Below are positions 41,529 to 49,784 of a DNA stretch of 64,000 nucleotides, one piece after another. The DNA is taken from NCBI GenBank assembly GCA_964615095.1, contig CAZTPX010000043.1:1-64000 (forward strand), given 5' to 3'. The notes below the pieces were generated by a model that worked only from the letters and a program-made list of their open reading frames with translations, made no database searches and was not told where the DNA came from. A program made the translations under genes and the position numbers. This DNA is from JANXQG01 sp964615095. GTDB lineage: Bacteria; Planctomycetota; Planctomycetia; Pirellulales; Thermoguttaceae. Position 1 is the stretch's first letter. Every line of letters starts with the position of its first letter.

Positions 41529-42329
41529 TCAGGCATCGCTGGCCGTGACGATCATCGGGGCGGCGGCGCCGTTGGGCGTGGCCTTCCGCTCGGTAAGTGT
41601 GGCGAAGCCGTTGGCGCCGGGCTTCGGCCAATCGACGCCCCAGGAGTTCTGGAAGAGTACGCCCACACTGCCGTCCGGCAGGATCACCGGATCGAGGAAA
41701 CAGACGAGGTGCCCCCACCAGTCCAGGCCGGCGGCCACGGGCACACGCTCCAGCAGGCAGGTTATCACCTCGTCGAAGCTCGTGTCGATGTCGGCCCAGA
41801 CGACCGCCTCGTGCAGCCGGGCATTCGCCTGCCAGCCGCTCTTCCAGCGCGTGGGGTTCAAGCTGTAGGGCCGGTCCATGAACGACGATTCGCACGCGCC
41901 GGCGTTCTGCAATTGCTCGAAGGCCTCGCCCGCGTAGCCGCCCTCATCCTTCCAATCCGTGCAGGGGCCGGCGACGCTCTCGGGCGAAAGATCGAGGGTC
42001 GGCAAGCCGGCCAGCGCCCGGGCCGTCTCGACCGACCTGACGCTGCCGTAGCACCAGCAGAGGCTGCGGCCGTTCTGGTCCTTGGCCTTGATGCGCTTCT
42101 GCTTGAGCAGGTCGGAAAGAAACGTGCCCTGGCCGGCCTGGATGCGGTCGTGCCACTCGCTCCGGGGGACTGTCGCGCCGACCGGCCGCTTGCCCTGGAA
42201 AACGTGCGCCGCGCCGGGCCGTTGCCAGCCCTTGTAGCCCGTGCTGCCGGCCAGGCTGCCGCCCGCGGCGAAGAGGTGGGATTTGAAATCGTCAATCACC
42301 AGATAGGGATAATTCTCGGCATTCAGCAT
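41529..42329 (-). CDS. papain-like (C1) cysteine peptidase of the capsid cluster
   Basis: A 266-residue protein with a papain-fold triad layout: QNGRSLCWCYGSVRSVE holds the Gln oxyanion residue and Cys before Trp, WWGHLVCFL the His, and FQNSWGVDWPKPGANGFATL the Asn. Spacing resembles C1A peptidases, though the linkers differ. There is no signal peptide. In virus-like gene sets such an enzyme could process a structural protein or open the host wall. It is on the opposite strand to the structural genes and reads toward the GT2-like gene. Confidence 0.7.
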   Translation of the reverse strand: MLNAENYPYLVIDDFKSHLFAAGGSLAGSTGYKGWQRPGAAHVFQGKRPVGATVPRSEWHDRIQAGQGTFLSDLLKQKRIKAKDQNGRSLCWCYGSVRSVETARALAGLPTLDLSPESVAGPCTDWKDEGGYAGEAFEQLQNAGACESSFMDRPYSLNPTRWKSGWQANARLHEAVVWADIDTSFDEVITCLLERVPVAAGLDWWGHLVCFLDPVILPDGSVGVLFQNSWGVDWPKPGANGFATLTERKATPNGAAAPMIVTASDA

Positions 42330-42331
42330 GA

Positions 42332-43114
42332 TCAGTCGCCTCCATATTTCTGCAAGAGTTTCAGAGTTTCGTTCACGGTTGTCGGCCAGGTGCGATCGAT
42401 TATGGTCTGCCCGGCCTCGTTAGTCGCTAGGATCCAGGGCGACGGTTTTCCCGCCGCCGCACGATAGGTCTGCTGCCACACGGGCGGAAGCCTCGACACA
42501 TCTGTATTTGTGGGCAGGAATCGATACGAAGGAGTCTTCGTCAAGGGGCATATTTCGGCCGTGCAGCCGCGTTCCGCCGGGCAGTGCTTGTCGAGATACG
42601 AGCGCAGCGCGGGCGACCCGAGGATCGCCTGTCTGTCCGGCGACATATCGATCAGCGTCAAGGGATCGTAGAGGAACAAGACCCGCAGGTTGCTTGTTGC
42701 CTGGGGTGTGGGCGCAGGTGTCGGCGTTGGGTTCGGAATCGGAGTCGGAATCGGAGTGGGGATGGGATCCGGCGCTGGAGCGGGAACGGGCGCTGGATCT
42801 TCGGCCGGTACGAGTTCGTAAGAGAGCACCTGATCCAAGCCGATGGCCGCCGTGCATTGCAGCGAGCTGCCGGAGGCGGCGAACCAGAAGGTAGCCGTAC
42901 GGCCGTCGCTCAACTTGAGCTTGGCTTTTTGTTGGGCAATCGCTGCCGGCGGGACCACCGGGGCGGGCGGCGCGGGAGCGGGATTTGGTGCGGGACTTGG
43001 CACAGGGGCTGGGGCCGGCGCGGGCGAGACAGATAGTCTCACGATGGCCCCGGCGACGGCGAGACAAATCACCGCGCTGAGGCTGCTCACGGTCAGGAAC
43101 TGTTTTGTAGTCAT
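42332..43114 (-). CDS. membrane-anchored Pro/Ala-rich protein
   Basis: A 260-residue protein. A membrane helix (LSAVICLAVAGAIVRLSV) at residues 10-30 is followed by low-complexity linkers (APAPAPVPSPAPNPAPAPPA and DPIPTPIPTPIPNPTP), a small central domain (LKLSDGRTATFWFAASGSSL) and a C-terminal domain (RVLFLYDPLTLIDMSPDRQA, YLDKHCPAERGCTAEICPLT) with five Cys residues. The C-terminal end is thioredoxin-like in feel, without a clear CxxC. It overlaps nothing but lies 2 nt from the peptidase gene, so the two are likely co-expressed. Confidence 0.6.
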   Translation of the reverse strand: MTTKQFLTVSSLSAVICLAVAGAIVRLSVSPAPAPAPVPSPAPNPAPAPPAPVVPPAAIAQQKAKLKLSDGRTATFWFAASGSSLQCTAAIGLDQVLSYELVPAEDPAPVPAPAPDPIPTPIPTPIPNPTPTPAPTPQATSNLRVLFLYDPLTLIDMSPDRQAILGSPALRSYLDKHCPAERGCTAEICPLTKTPSYRFLPTNTDVSRLPPVWQQTYRAAAGKPSPWILATNEAGQTIIDRTWPTTVNETLKLLQKYGGD

Positions 43115-43158
43115 GGTGATACCTTGGGGTTGGTGGATGGAAGTGGGAGGAAAGCGCC

Positions 43159-43236
43159 GTAGGGAACGCCCTCCGTGGCGTTCCGGATGACGTGCATTCG
43201 TCTCCTGCATGGAACGCCACGGAGGGCGTTCCCTAC
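43159..43236. repeat. perfect 26-bp inverted repeat
   Basis: GTAGGGAACGCCCTCCGTGG plus CGTTCC (43159-43184) is the perfect inverse complement of the arm at 43211-43236, with a 26-bp loop. It lies between two minus-strand genes. Its arms match no gene and no T-run follows. Confidence 0.88.
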
Positions 43237-43252
43237 AGCTTGTCTATCTCGC

Positions 43253-43537
43253 TCATGCCGCCGGCTTGACGATGGCCAGCAGGATGGCGACAACGGTCGA
43301 CACCCAGGACGGCAGCGTGACGCCCGCCGCCTGCAGGGATTGCAGAATCGCGGGCAAGCTGGTTGCGCCCGCGCTGATCAGGTTGATGATGTTCTGCACG
43401 GTGGGACCGAAGGAGAGCGACAGCCGGTCGATCACCTTGGCGGCGGCGACCTCGGGCGAGGCGTTGACACCCGCGGCCACGGCCGCGGCGATCGACTGAT
43501 GGGCGAGATCCTCGGGAATGGAAAACAACTCGGACAT
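43253..43537 (-). CDS. hypothetical small protein with C-terminal membrane helix
   Basis: A 94-residue protein: a polar N-terminal helix (MSELFSIPEDLAHQSIAAAV), a middle section with NIINLISAGATSLPAILQSL and a C-terminal membrane helix, WVSTVVAILLAIVKPAA. This architecture resembles phage holins or small accessory membrane proteins of lysis modules. It has an upstream GGAGG-like site near 43545. It lies between the sigma factor and the Pro-rich protein, on the same strand. Confidence 0.55.
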   Translation of the reverse strand: MSELFSIPEDLAHQSIAAAVAAGVNASPEVAAAKVIDRLSLSFGPTVQNIINLISAGATSLPAILQSLQAAGVTLPSWVSTVVAILLAIVKPAA

Positions 43538-43601
43538 GGGAAACCTCCTTTAAGGAAACAGGAAAAAAGTACAATGGTGCGTCGTCAAACGCGAACAAGA
43601 A

Positions 43602-44297
43602 CTAATACGCCGGCAGTTCGTCTTTCATTTTTCCGGACCAGGTCTTTCTCAACTCCTCGATGGCCGCGTGGCTCACTCCCGCCACGCTACTGGGCGAGAG
43701 TTTCAATAGTGCGGCAATCCGCTTGATCGACATGCCGCGATAGTGTCTCAGCCAGAGGACCGCGGCCTGTTGGTCCGTCAACTCGGCGGCGAGTTCCAGG
43801 AACTTCACGTCGCAGCCGGGCTGGTCGCGGTCGGGGACGATCTCGAAGCTGGCGACCGTGCTGGCGCCGGGCGGCACATGGGCCATGAAGACGGTGCGGC
43901 GTTCCTTGCGCCACTGGTCGATCAGCGTGCTGCGGATGCAAATCCGCGCCCAGCGGTCGAAGTCGTGCTTGCCGTCGTAGGCCGGCACGATGGTGCTCAC
44001 CAGCGCGGCCAGGGCCTCGCCGACGGCGTTGTCTTTGTCGCAGAGTCCCATGCGCTGGGCGATCGACACGGCCATGTGGCGGATCCAGGGCCGGTAGTGC
44101 TCGACGAGGCGATTGCGTAGCCGGACGTCGCCGCGGTCGGCACAGTAAGCCGCCCAGGTCTCGTGGAGTTGCTCCACGCTGAGGGACTGGCGGTCGCGGG
44201 TGGAACGCCGCCGCGCGCGGCGGCGACTCTGCGGCGGCTGGCCCGGCGGGGCGTAGCAGTCGGGGGAAACGGGCGGGTCGGACACAGTGGCGGTCAT
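43602..44297 (-). CDS. sigma-70 family (ECF-like) factor of the capsid cluster
   Basis: A 231-residue protein with an Arg-rich, probably disordered N-terminus (PPQSRRRARRRSTRD). Region 2 is AAYCADRGDVRLRNRLVEHY with RPWIRHMAVSIAQRMGL and ARICIRSTLIDQWRKERR; region 4 is LTDQQAAVLWLRHYRGMSIK with IAALLKLSPSSVAGVSHAAI. It is divergent from the morphogenesis genes and is the only recognisable regulator there, so it may drive their transcription. Planctomycete ECF factors with similar region 4 exist outside phages too, so the assignment to the element is inference. Confidence 0.8.
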   Translation of the reverse strand: MTATVSDPPVSPDCYAPPGQPPQSRRRARRRSTRDRQSLSVEQLHETWAAYCADRGDVRLRNRLVEHYRPWIRHMAVSIAQRMGLCDKDNAVGEALAALVSTIVPAYDGKHDFDRWARICIRSTLIDQWRKERRTVFMAHVPPGASTVASFEIVPDRDQPGCDVKFLELAAELTDQQAAVLWLRHYRGMSIKRIAALLKLSPSSVAGVSHAAIEELRKTWSGKMKDELPAY

Positions 44298-44530
44298 GGG
44301 TTCTCCTTTCGCGGAAAGCGGTCGGTGGTTGCCTTGGTTTGTCTTATTTATCCGTAATTATCCATAAATGTGAACGTGTGTCCAGTACCGGAAAGGGATT
44401 TTCTTGGAGTTTGTTCCGCTGCCGCCGGGGGGCGGCAACCTAAGTGATTTCCAGGAAACGATTTCGGGCACTTGACAAAAAGCGGAAAAACGTGAAAAAT
44501 AACCGCAATCACCGTCAACGGAGCAAAACT

Positions 44531-44845
44531 ATGGTAAGAAGATCAAAGGAAGATTCGTCGCAACTCCATAGCCCGCAATCGCTTGAGAATTCCGTCTCGC
44601 GGATCGAGCAATTGCTGGTGGCGGCCCGCCGCGTGGCCACCGAGATGGAGCGTCTGAAAACCGGCCCGATCTCGATCGGCAACCAGCCCTCGTTCGACTG
44701 CGCCTTGGGCGATCTCTGCCGCTGGGGAAAGGCCTGCGAAGACGCCTTGACCGGCAAACTGAAGGAGATCGGCTACTTCCGGGCCGAGGCCGCCCCGCCG
44801 GCTATGCACAAGACCGCCAAAGTCAAGAAGGCGCGGAAAACGTAG
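44531..44845 (+). CDS. hypothetical 104-residue helical protein
   Basis: Starts MVRRSKEDSSQLHSPQSLEN with a basic N-terminus, then a long helix (SVSRIEQLLVAARRVATEME) and a Cys/Trp-containing segment (FDCALGDLCRWGKACEDALT), ending in a Lys-rich tail. GGAG lies 8 nt before ATG 44531. It is the first rightward gene of the capsid region. Its size and basic ends would suit a small terminase-like or DNA-binding protein, but no HTH is visible. Unassigned. Confidence 0.5.
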   Translation: MVRRSKEDSSQLHSPQSLENSVSRIEQLLVAARRVATEMERLKTGPISIGNQPSFDCALGDLCRWGKACEDALTGKLKEIGYFRAEAAPPAMHKTAKVKKARKT

Positions 44846-44926
44846 ACGCGACGACTGGCCGACTCTTAGACCCGCACAGGCGCAAGCTGCGCTTGTCGGC
44901 CCTCAGGCTAGCGATGTTCGCTTGTT

Positions 44927-45967
44927 TCATCGCGGCTTGGCATCCGGCAACACGCGCCATTTTTGCCCGGATCGCTCGGCGATTAACGATTCCATTGCGG
45001 ACACGTCGGCTTGCGAGCAGCCTTCATTGTTCTCGCCGAACGTGAAGCTGGGGCCGTCCACGAAAACAACCTTGTGCCACGGAATCAGTTCAAGCGACTT
45101 GATTTGATCGAAGGAACGATTCCTGTGACCCCAGGGCAATCGCTGGTCAATTCCGGCCGGCCCGACGACGGTCCAGGAAAATAGGTAAAACGGCAGCCCG
45201 ATGCCGTAGATCAACGCAAGAAGTCCGCTCCTAACGAAAATACGCACTTTCCAGCCGGGCCGCCCAGCAAACGGATCATACTGCGTGCCTGCCGCAGCGT
45301 CTTCGGCGTCCCAGCGCCTGCGAAATCGCATTATCAGCAACGGCAAGGGCGCGACAGAGAGAATCACGGCAGCAAAAATACGCAGCACCCAAGCGGGGCG
45401 AACTACCCAAGGGCCCATGGCTCCCCCCGGGGCCCTAGGGAGAATCAGCGCTTGGATCCATGGCAAGACGTAGTACGAGGCCGCATAGAACACGCCCATT
45501 AGGATGAACATCATCACGGTTCGTCGGGCATCAACAAGGTTGAACCTGCGGAGACCGATTTGCCGGGGCCGGCGCGGCCTCGCCTGGGGGAATAGCAGGT
45601 TGTTGTCCTGAATATTCTCGCTTCGGCTTGCGGTCCTCAAGGACGTAGCATGCCCGCTGGCTCTCGCCGGCTGATCTGGCCGCTGAGTGTCGTGGTCTGC
45701 GTCGGCCGATCGCGGCGAGACATCCCCTTCGAACGTCGGCGTTATAGAAGGGCAAGGCGTTCCAGGATCGCTGCCGACAGTGCCCGATTTCGTCGCTTCG
45801 CGATCGCCATCGGGAGCTTCCAACCCTACGTCGCCGGGTGACGGCTGACTACGAAGCGGCAGTCGCAGCACGGAACGGCAGCAGGGACATTTTTCGAGCT
45901 TGCCCGCCAAGCTGTCCGGACGGACAAACACGTGTTTACAACTCGGGCATTCCGCTTGGACCGACAT
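44927..45967 (-). CDS. zinc-ribbon membrane protein
   Basis: A 346-residue protein. The N-terminus has a zinc ribbon (CPSCKHVFVRPDSLAGKLEK and CPCCRSVL; two CxxC pairs) typical of planctomycete zinc-ribbon proteins. A long polar linker follows, then three hydrophobic helices (TVMMFILMGVFYAASYYVLP, VLRIFAAVILSVAPLPLLIM, GLLALIYGIGLPFYLFSW). The C-terminal part is polar with HKVVFVDGPSFTFGENNEGC. It is on the opposite strand to the structural genes and is more likely a host gene or a cargo gene of the island. Confidence 0.6.
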   Translation of the reverse strand: MSVQAECPSCKHVFVRPDSLAGKLEKCPCCRSVLRLPLRSQPSPGDVGLEAPDGDREATKSGTVGSDPGTPCPSITPTFEGDVSPRSADADHDTQRPDQPARASGHATSLRTASRSENIQDNNLLFPQARPRRPRQIGLRRFNLVDARRTVMMFILMGVFYAASYYVLPWIQALILPRAPGGAMGPWVVRPAWVLRIFAAVILSVAPLPLLIMRFRRRWDAEDAAAGTQYDPFAGRPGWKVRIFVRSGLLALIYGIGLPFYLFSWTVVGPAGIDQRLPWGHRNRSFDQIKSLELIPWHKVVFVDGPSFTFGENNEGCSQADVSAMESLIAERSGQKWRVLPDAKPR

Positions 45968-46058
45968 GACATGCTCCGACAGTCGTGGGGCAACTCTTCC
46001 GCAGCCAAAATTCTATCACGGCCCGATTGCCGCAGTCAACACTTCGGCGTCCGTTGCT

Positions 46059-46157
46059 GCATTTCTGCGCGCCTCCCGACAAATGGATTTTTCGCGGGAG
46101 GCGTATTGTTTTGTAATAAGACGCGCCACTCTTGCTTTGGCAATTCTGCGGCGCCAC
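46059..46157 (+). repeat. 99-nt direct repeat, copy 1
   Basis: Begins GCATTTCTGCGCGCCTCCCG and ends GGCGCCAC; about 92% identical, without gaps, to the unit at 46536. It includes a hairpin whose arms are CGCCTCCCG and CGGGAGGCG. Confidence 0.8.
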
Positions 46158-46190
46158 GACACGAGGCGCAGACGGTGAATGCCACCACTA

Positions 46191-46235
46191 GTCGATTTAC
46201 CAGCCGCGAAATGAAATAGCCCGGGGCGTCAGCCC
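46191..46235 (+). mobile_element. partial copy of the MITE-like element at 61261
   Basis: GTCGATTTACCAGCCGCGAA followed shortly by AATAGCCCGGGGCGT matches the left part of the element at 61261. The right end with TAAATCGAC is missing, so it is a truncated copy. Confidence 0.55.
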
Positions 46236-46254
46236 TCGTTGTTGCATACATCTC

Positions 46255-46497
46255 GGACCCCATCCGGCTTGCCCGGATGGTGAAGAAGGTTGAATGGCTA
46301 AGACGGATAACACAAACGAACCCGACCCCCCCGCGCTTACCGCGGGGGTGAAGAAGGTCGAGCGGCTACTTCGCGAGACTGCGGTAGCTAGGCAACCTCA
46401 TTCACCATCCAGACAAGCCGGATGGGGTCTGAATTTCATCGCTGTTGTTCTTAGCTTTGCAACCTCCTTCACCATCCACGCAAGGTGGATGGGGTCG
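46255..46497. repeat. nested four-unit inverted repeat upstream of the portal gene
   Basis: Two left units (46255-46300 and 46324-46370) contain GGTGAAGAAGGTTGA or GGTGAAGAAGGTCGA. Two right units (46385-46430 and 46450-46497) contain their inverse form, CAACCTCATTCACCATCC and CAACCTCCTTCACCATCC. Each unit has its own hairpin (for example CCATCCGGCTTGCCCGGATGG). Confidence 0.75.
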
Positions 46498-46535
46498 TTG
46501 CGCGACTCGTGTGTAAGAACCGGTGGCATTGAACC

Positions 46536-46634
46536 GCATTTCTGCGCGCCTCCCGACAAATGGATTTTTCCCGGGAGGCGTATTGTTCTGTAATAAGACG
46601 CGCCACTCCTGCCTTGGCAAGTGTGCCGCGCCAC
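46536..46634 (+). repeat. 99-nt direct repeat, copy 2
   Basis: About 92% identical to the unit at 46059, ending 17 nt before the portal ATG. The substitutions keep the CGCCTCCCG/CGGGAGGCG hairpin. It is a dispersed repeat or a duplicated leader. Confidence 0.8.
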
Positions 46635-46651
46635 TGTACGAGAGGAAAACC

Positions 46652-48196
46652 ATGAACGAATCGGACCCTGAAATCAAACTCGCCATGCATAGCGCCTTGA
46701 ACCGGCTAAAGCTGGCGGAAGATTGTTGCGACATGTTCAACCGCGTGGTCGACATGTCGGAGGCGGCGACCTTCGGCGACGAGATCCCCGGCATGACGCC
46801 GCTGCCCGGCACGCCGGACATGGCCACGGGCTACAGCCGGGCACTGATCTATCCGGGGGCGACGGCCTTTGCCTACATCAACGAAATCGAGCTGCGGCAG
46901 ATCCGCGCTCGTTCGCGGGTCTTCGGCCAGACGAATCCTTATGCCATCGGCGCGGCCCGCAACCGCGTGGCCTACACGGTCGGCAGCGGGCATACCTACA
47001 AGGTTCTGCCCCGCGATCCCGACCGCGCCGATGCCGAGTTGCTGGACGATTGTCGCCGCGTGCTCGACGATTTCCGCAAGCGGAACAAGTGGAGCCGGCG
47101 GCAGAAGGAGACGGTCCGCCGGTTGGACCGCGACGGCGAGCGGTTCCTGCGGCTGTTCGTCGACGAGGAGGCGGGCGAGTTGAACGTCCGCTTCGTCGAG
47201 CCGCTGGAGGTGCAGAACCCGCCCAACCGCTCGGCCGCCGACGGCGTCTATTTCGGCATCGAGTTCAAACGTACCGGCAGCGGCGGCCCTTTGCCCGTCT
47301 ACGACATCGAGACGCCCGTAAACTACTTCCTCGTGAATATCGGCGCGCTGGGCGAAGTGACCTCGCTCCGCGAGCGCGTGTCGGCCGCCGAGATGCAGCA
47401 CCTGAAGGCCAATGTCGATCTCACCTGGCCCCGCGGCCTGCCCACGTGGTACGCCCTGCAAAGCCATCTGCTGGACGCCGTGAGCACGCTCAAGGCCACC
47501 CGCGAGACGGTGGAATTCCGCGCGCGGATCGGCATGATCCGCCAGCACGTCAACGGCACCAAGGAGTCCGTGCAGTCGGTCCTCAATAAGGGCCTTGGCG
47601 GAGGCGACGCATGCGGCCGCGAGCGGGCCGGCGAGCGGGTCGACGGCGGGCATGGAGGTCCTCTCAGTATCACTTCCAGCGACGCCACCAGGTACCAGTT
47701 TCCCACGGCGACGGTGCCGGTGGACAAGAACATCGCCGCCATCCAGGCGGAGTTGCGGGCCTGCGCGGCGGCCCTGGCCATGCCGGAGTACATGCTCTCG
47801 GGCGACGCGTCCAACGCGAACTTCTCCAGCACGATGGTCGCCGAGGGGCCGGCCGTAAAGACCTTCGAGGAGATGCAGGCCGACCTGATCGAGGCCGACG
47901 TGGAGATCATGGAGCGGCAACTGGCGATCGCGGCCAAGGCCGGCCTGATCCGCGGGGCCAGCGAGGAAGACATCTTGGAAAAGGCCAAAGTCGAGGCCGA
48001 ACCACCGATCATCAAGAGCGAGAACCGGCTGCAGGAGGCCCAGGCGGACCAGATCCTGCGGCAGGCCCAGGTCATGTCGAAGGAGACCATGGCCGCCCGG
48101 CACGGCCTGGTCTACGCCGACGAGCGCGACAAGATGGAGGTCGAGGCCGGCGAGGCGGAACCCGCCGGCGCGAAATTCAGCCGAGGCGACAAATAG
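46652..48196 (+). CDS. phage portal protein
   Basis: A 514-residue portal of the lambda-like/HK97-type family. N-terminal region: MNESDPEIKLAMHSALNRLK and YINEIELRQIRARSRVFGQT with NPYAIGAARNRVAYTVGSGH. Central wing: NKWSRRQKETVRRLDRDGER with FLRLFVDEEAGELNVRFVEP. Stem/clip: RVSAAEMQHLKANVDLTWPR with GLPTWYALQSHLLDAVSTL. The C-terminal helix contains ACAAALAMPEYMLSGDASNA. A Gly/Arg-rich insert (GLGGGDACGRERAGERVDGG) interrupts the body near residue 310. The start is behind AGAGG. It is the first gene of the morphogenesis row, with no terminase before it. Confidence 0.88.
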   Translation: MNESDPEIKLAMHSALNRLKLAEDCCDMFNRVVDMSEAATFGDEIPGMTPLPGTPDMATGYSRALIYPGATAFAYINEIELRQIRARSRVFGQTNPYAIGAARNRVAYTVGSGHTYKVLPRDPDRADAELLDDCRRVLDDFRKRNKWSRRQKETVRRLDRDGERFLRLFVDEEAGELNVRFVEPLEVQNPPNRSAADGVYFGIEFKRTGSGGPLPVYDIETPVNYFLVNIGALGEVTSLRERVSAAEMQHLKANVDLTWPRGLPTWYALQSHLLDAVSTLKATRETVEFRARIGMIRQHVNGTKESVQSVLNKGLGGGDACGRERAGERVDGGHGGPLSITSSDATRYQFPTATVPVDKNIAAIQAELRACAAALAMPEYMLSGDASNANFSSTMVAEGPAVKTFEEMQADLIEADVEIMERQLAIAAKAGLIRGASEEDILEKAKVEAEPPIIKSENRLQEAQADQILRQAQVMSKETMAARHGLVYADERDKMEVEAGEAEPAGAKFSRGDK

Positions 48197-48265
48197 TTCT
48201 GGAACACGAGACGTATTGTGTGGGTAGAAAGCGCTAAGAAACAACAACGATCACTGGAGCAACGC

Positions 48266-49534
48266 ATGTCATCTTCCATCGATTCCACCGAACTGGCCGT
48301 CTTGCAGGAGTATGCCGACAACCGCGGCGTGCGGCTCCGCGTGGACCGCGAAAAGGGCGTCATCCCCGGCGTCAAGCTGCTGGGTACGCTGAGCCGCAAG
48401 GGCCGCGAGTATCCCAAGGAGGTCATGGCCCGGGCGCTGCCCCTGTACGAGGGCATGCGCGTGAACGTCGATCACGTTGAGCCGGGCCAGCGCCGCAGCC
48501 TGCGGGACCGTATCGGGCTGGTCCGCAACGTGACCCTCCGGGAAGACGGCCTGTACGGCGATTTCCATTTCAATCCCAAGCACGCCCTGGCCGAGCAGAT
48601 CGCCTGGGACGCGGAGAACGCCCCGCAGAACCTCGGCTTCTCGCACGACACTCGTGGGACCAGCCGCACCAGCGGCGGCCGTGTCGTGGTCGAATCGATC
48701 GACAAGGTGCTCTCGGTCGACCTGGTCGCCAACCCCGCCACGACCGCGGGACTGTTCGAGGACGATGCCGGCGGGGAAGAAAGGCGGGGCACCCAGGAAC
48801 TGGATCGGAGGAGAAAGGGGGAAAGGGAGATGAACGCAATCTCCCTTTCTCCCCCGCCCCCTTTCTCCCTTTCTCCTCCTTCCGTGGCTGCCATGCACGA
48901 GATCAACGCGCGGGCCATGCAGGAAATCCACGGCCACATGCACGAGAGCGACGAAAAACGAACCACCCCTGCCCAGAAGCGCACCCGTGTATTGCAGGCG
49001 CTCGCCGGCTGGCAGGATTCCATCAATGCCCTGTCGCTGCCGGCGGGCGACGCCAATACCAGGGAGTCAACTGATATGGATTGGAAAGACATCGACTTGG
49101 ACGGACTGAAGAAGAACCGTCCGGAACTGCTCACCGCCTTGCAGGAGTCGGCGGACACGTCGTCCGCCGACGCATCGTCCGCAAGGAAGGACGACGAATG
49201 GAAGGCGCTGCAAGAGGAACTCGAGACCCTGCGGCAGGAGAAGGCTGCGCGCGACTTGCAGGAATCGATTGCCGGCGAGTTGAAGGCCGCGGGTCTCGAT
49301 CCGGCCAACGCGGTCCATGTTTCCGCGGTCTTTTTGGAGGACCTCAAGATGACCGCCGACGCGGCCTTGCGGAAGGCCAAGATCGACGATCGCAAGCAGC
49401 TCGTCGGCGCCGCCAGGCCGGTTTCGTCCGTGCCCAGTACCGGCGCGCTTCCCATTCAGGAGGCAGGGGATAGCGTCTCCATTCCGCCGGCGACCGCGCC
49501 GCTCGCGCAACGTTTGGCACGATTCACAAGATAA
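48266..49534 (+). CDS. prohead protease/scaffold fusion-like protein
   Basis: A 422-residue protein. The N-terminal 170 residues match a viral capsid maturation protease: RVDREKGVIPGVKLLGTLSR, MRVNVDHVEPGQ (a His near the active site) and IDKVLSVDLVANPATTAGLF (a Ser/Asp environment). A palindrome-encoded Arg/Pro/Ser insert follows near residue 182. The C-terminal 240 residues are a helical, acidic scaffold-like region (EEWKALQEELETLRQEKAAR-type heptads) ending near the major capsid gene pair. Protease plus scaffold in one gene is common in HK97-like phages. Start 48266 has GGAG upstream. Confidence 0.78.
   Translation: MSSSIDSTELAVLQEYADNRGVRLRVDREKGVIPGVKLLGTLSRKGREYPKEVMARALPLYEGMRVNVDHVEPGQRRSLRDRIGLVRNVTLREDGLYGDFHFNPKHALAEQIAWDAENAPQNLGFSHDTRGTSRTSGGRVVVESIDKVLSVDLVANPATTAGLFEDDAGGEERRGTQELDRRRKGEREMNAISLSPPPPFSLSPPSVAAMHEINARAMQEIHGHMHESDEKRTTPAQKRTRVLQALAGWQDSINALSLPAGDANTRESTDMDWKDIDLDGLKKNRPELLTALQESADTSSADASSARKDDEWKALQEELETLRQEKAARDLQESIAGELKAAGLDPANAVHVSAVFLEDLKMTADAALRKAKIDDRKQLVGAARPVSSVPSTGALPIQEAGDSVSIPPATAPLAQRLARFTR
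48807..48879. repeat. in-frame polypurine/polypyrimidine palindrome in the protease gene
   Basis: GGAGGAGAAAGGGGGAAAGG and AGAT (48807-48831) face ATCTCCC and CTTTCTCCCTTTCTCCTCC (ending 48879). The insert reads RRRKGEREMN then AISLSPPPPFSLSPPS, separating the protease from the scaffold part without a frame change. Confidence 0.75.
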
Positions 49535-49577
49535 CGAAACCATGAAATTCGAAATAAAGTCAAAAGCAGAACACTCA

Positions 49578-49681
49578 CCACGGATGGAACACAGATTGAA
49601 CACGGATTTTAATGCAAAGCGCAGAATTCAACTTTTAAGTCATAAATTTGTATCCGTGTTTCATCCGTGTTTCATCCGTGG
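49578..49681. repeat. 30-bp inverted repeat of CACGGAT-type dispersed family
   Basis: CCACGGATGGAACACAGATT (49578 onward, 30 nt) pairs with the arm at 49652-49681, which ends TTTCATCCGTGG and has two CATCCGTGTTT units. The repeat lies between the protease and decoration genes. Confidence 0.75.
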
Positions 49682-49784
49682 CCAAACTGTTTTGAATTGT
49701 CTGCTTTGAAACTCTTTCGGATTTCGACATTCGGATTTCGGATTTTCCCGCCTCACCAACCAAGAACCCTAAGGAGAAGTTTCC

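Noticed and set aside
44531..44845. Small terminase subunit before the portal
   Set aside because: Size would fit, but there is no visible helix-turn-helix and no large terminase next to it; left as hypothetical.
46010..46640. CRISPR array upstream of the portal gene
   Set aside because: Repeats are few, long and in both orientations, without regularly sized spacers or cas genes.
46706..48247. 513-codon minus-strand ORF opposite the portal gene
   Set aside because: Shadow of the GC-rich portal gene; no motif and wrong codon pattern.
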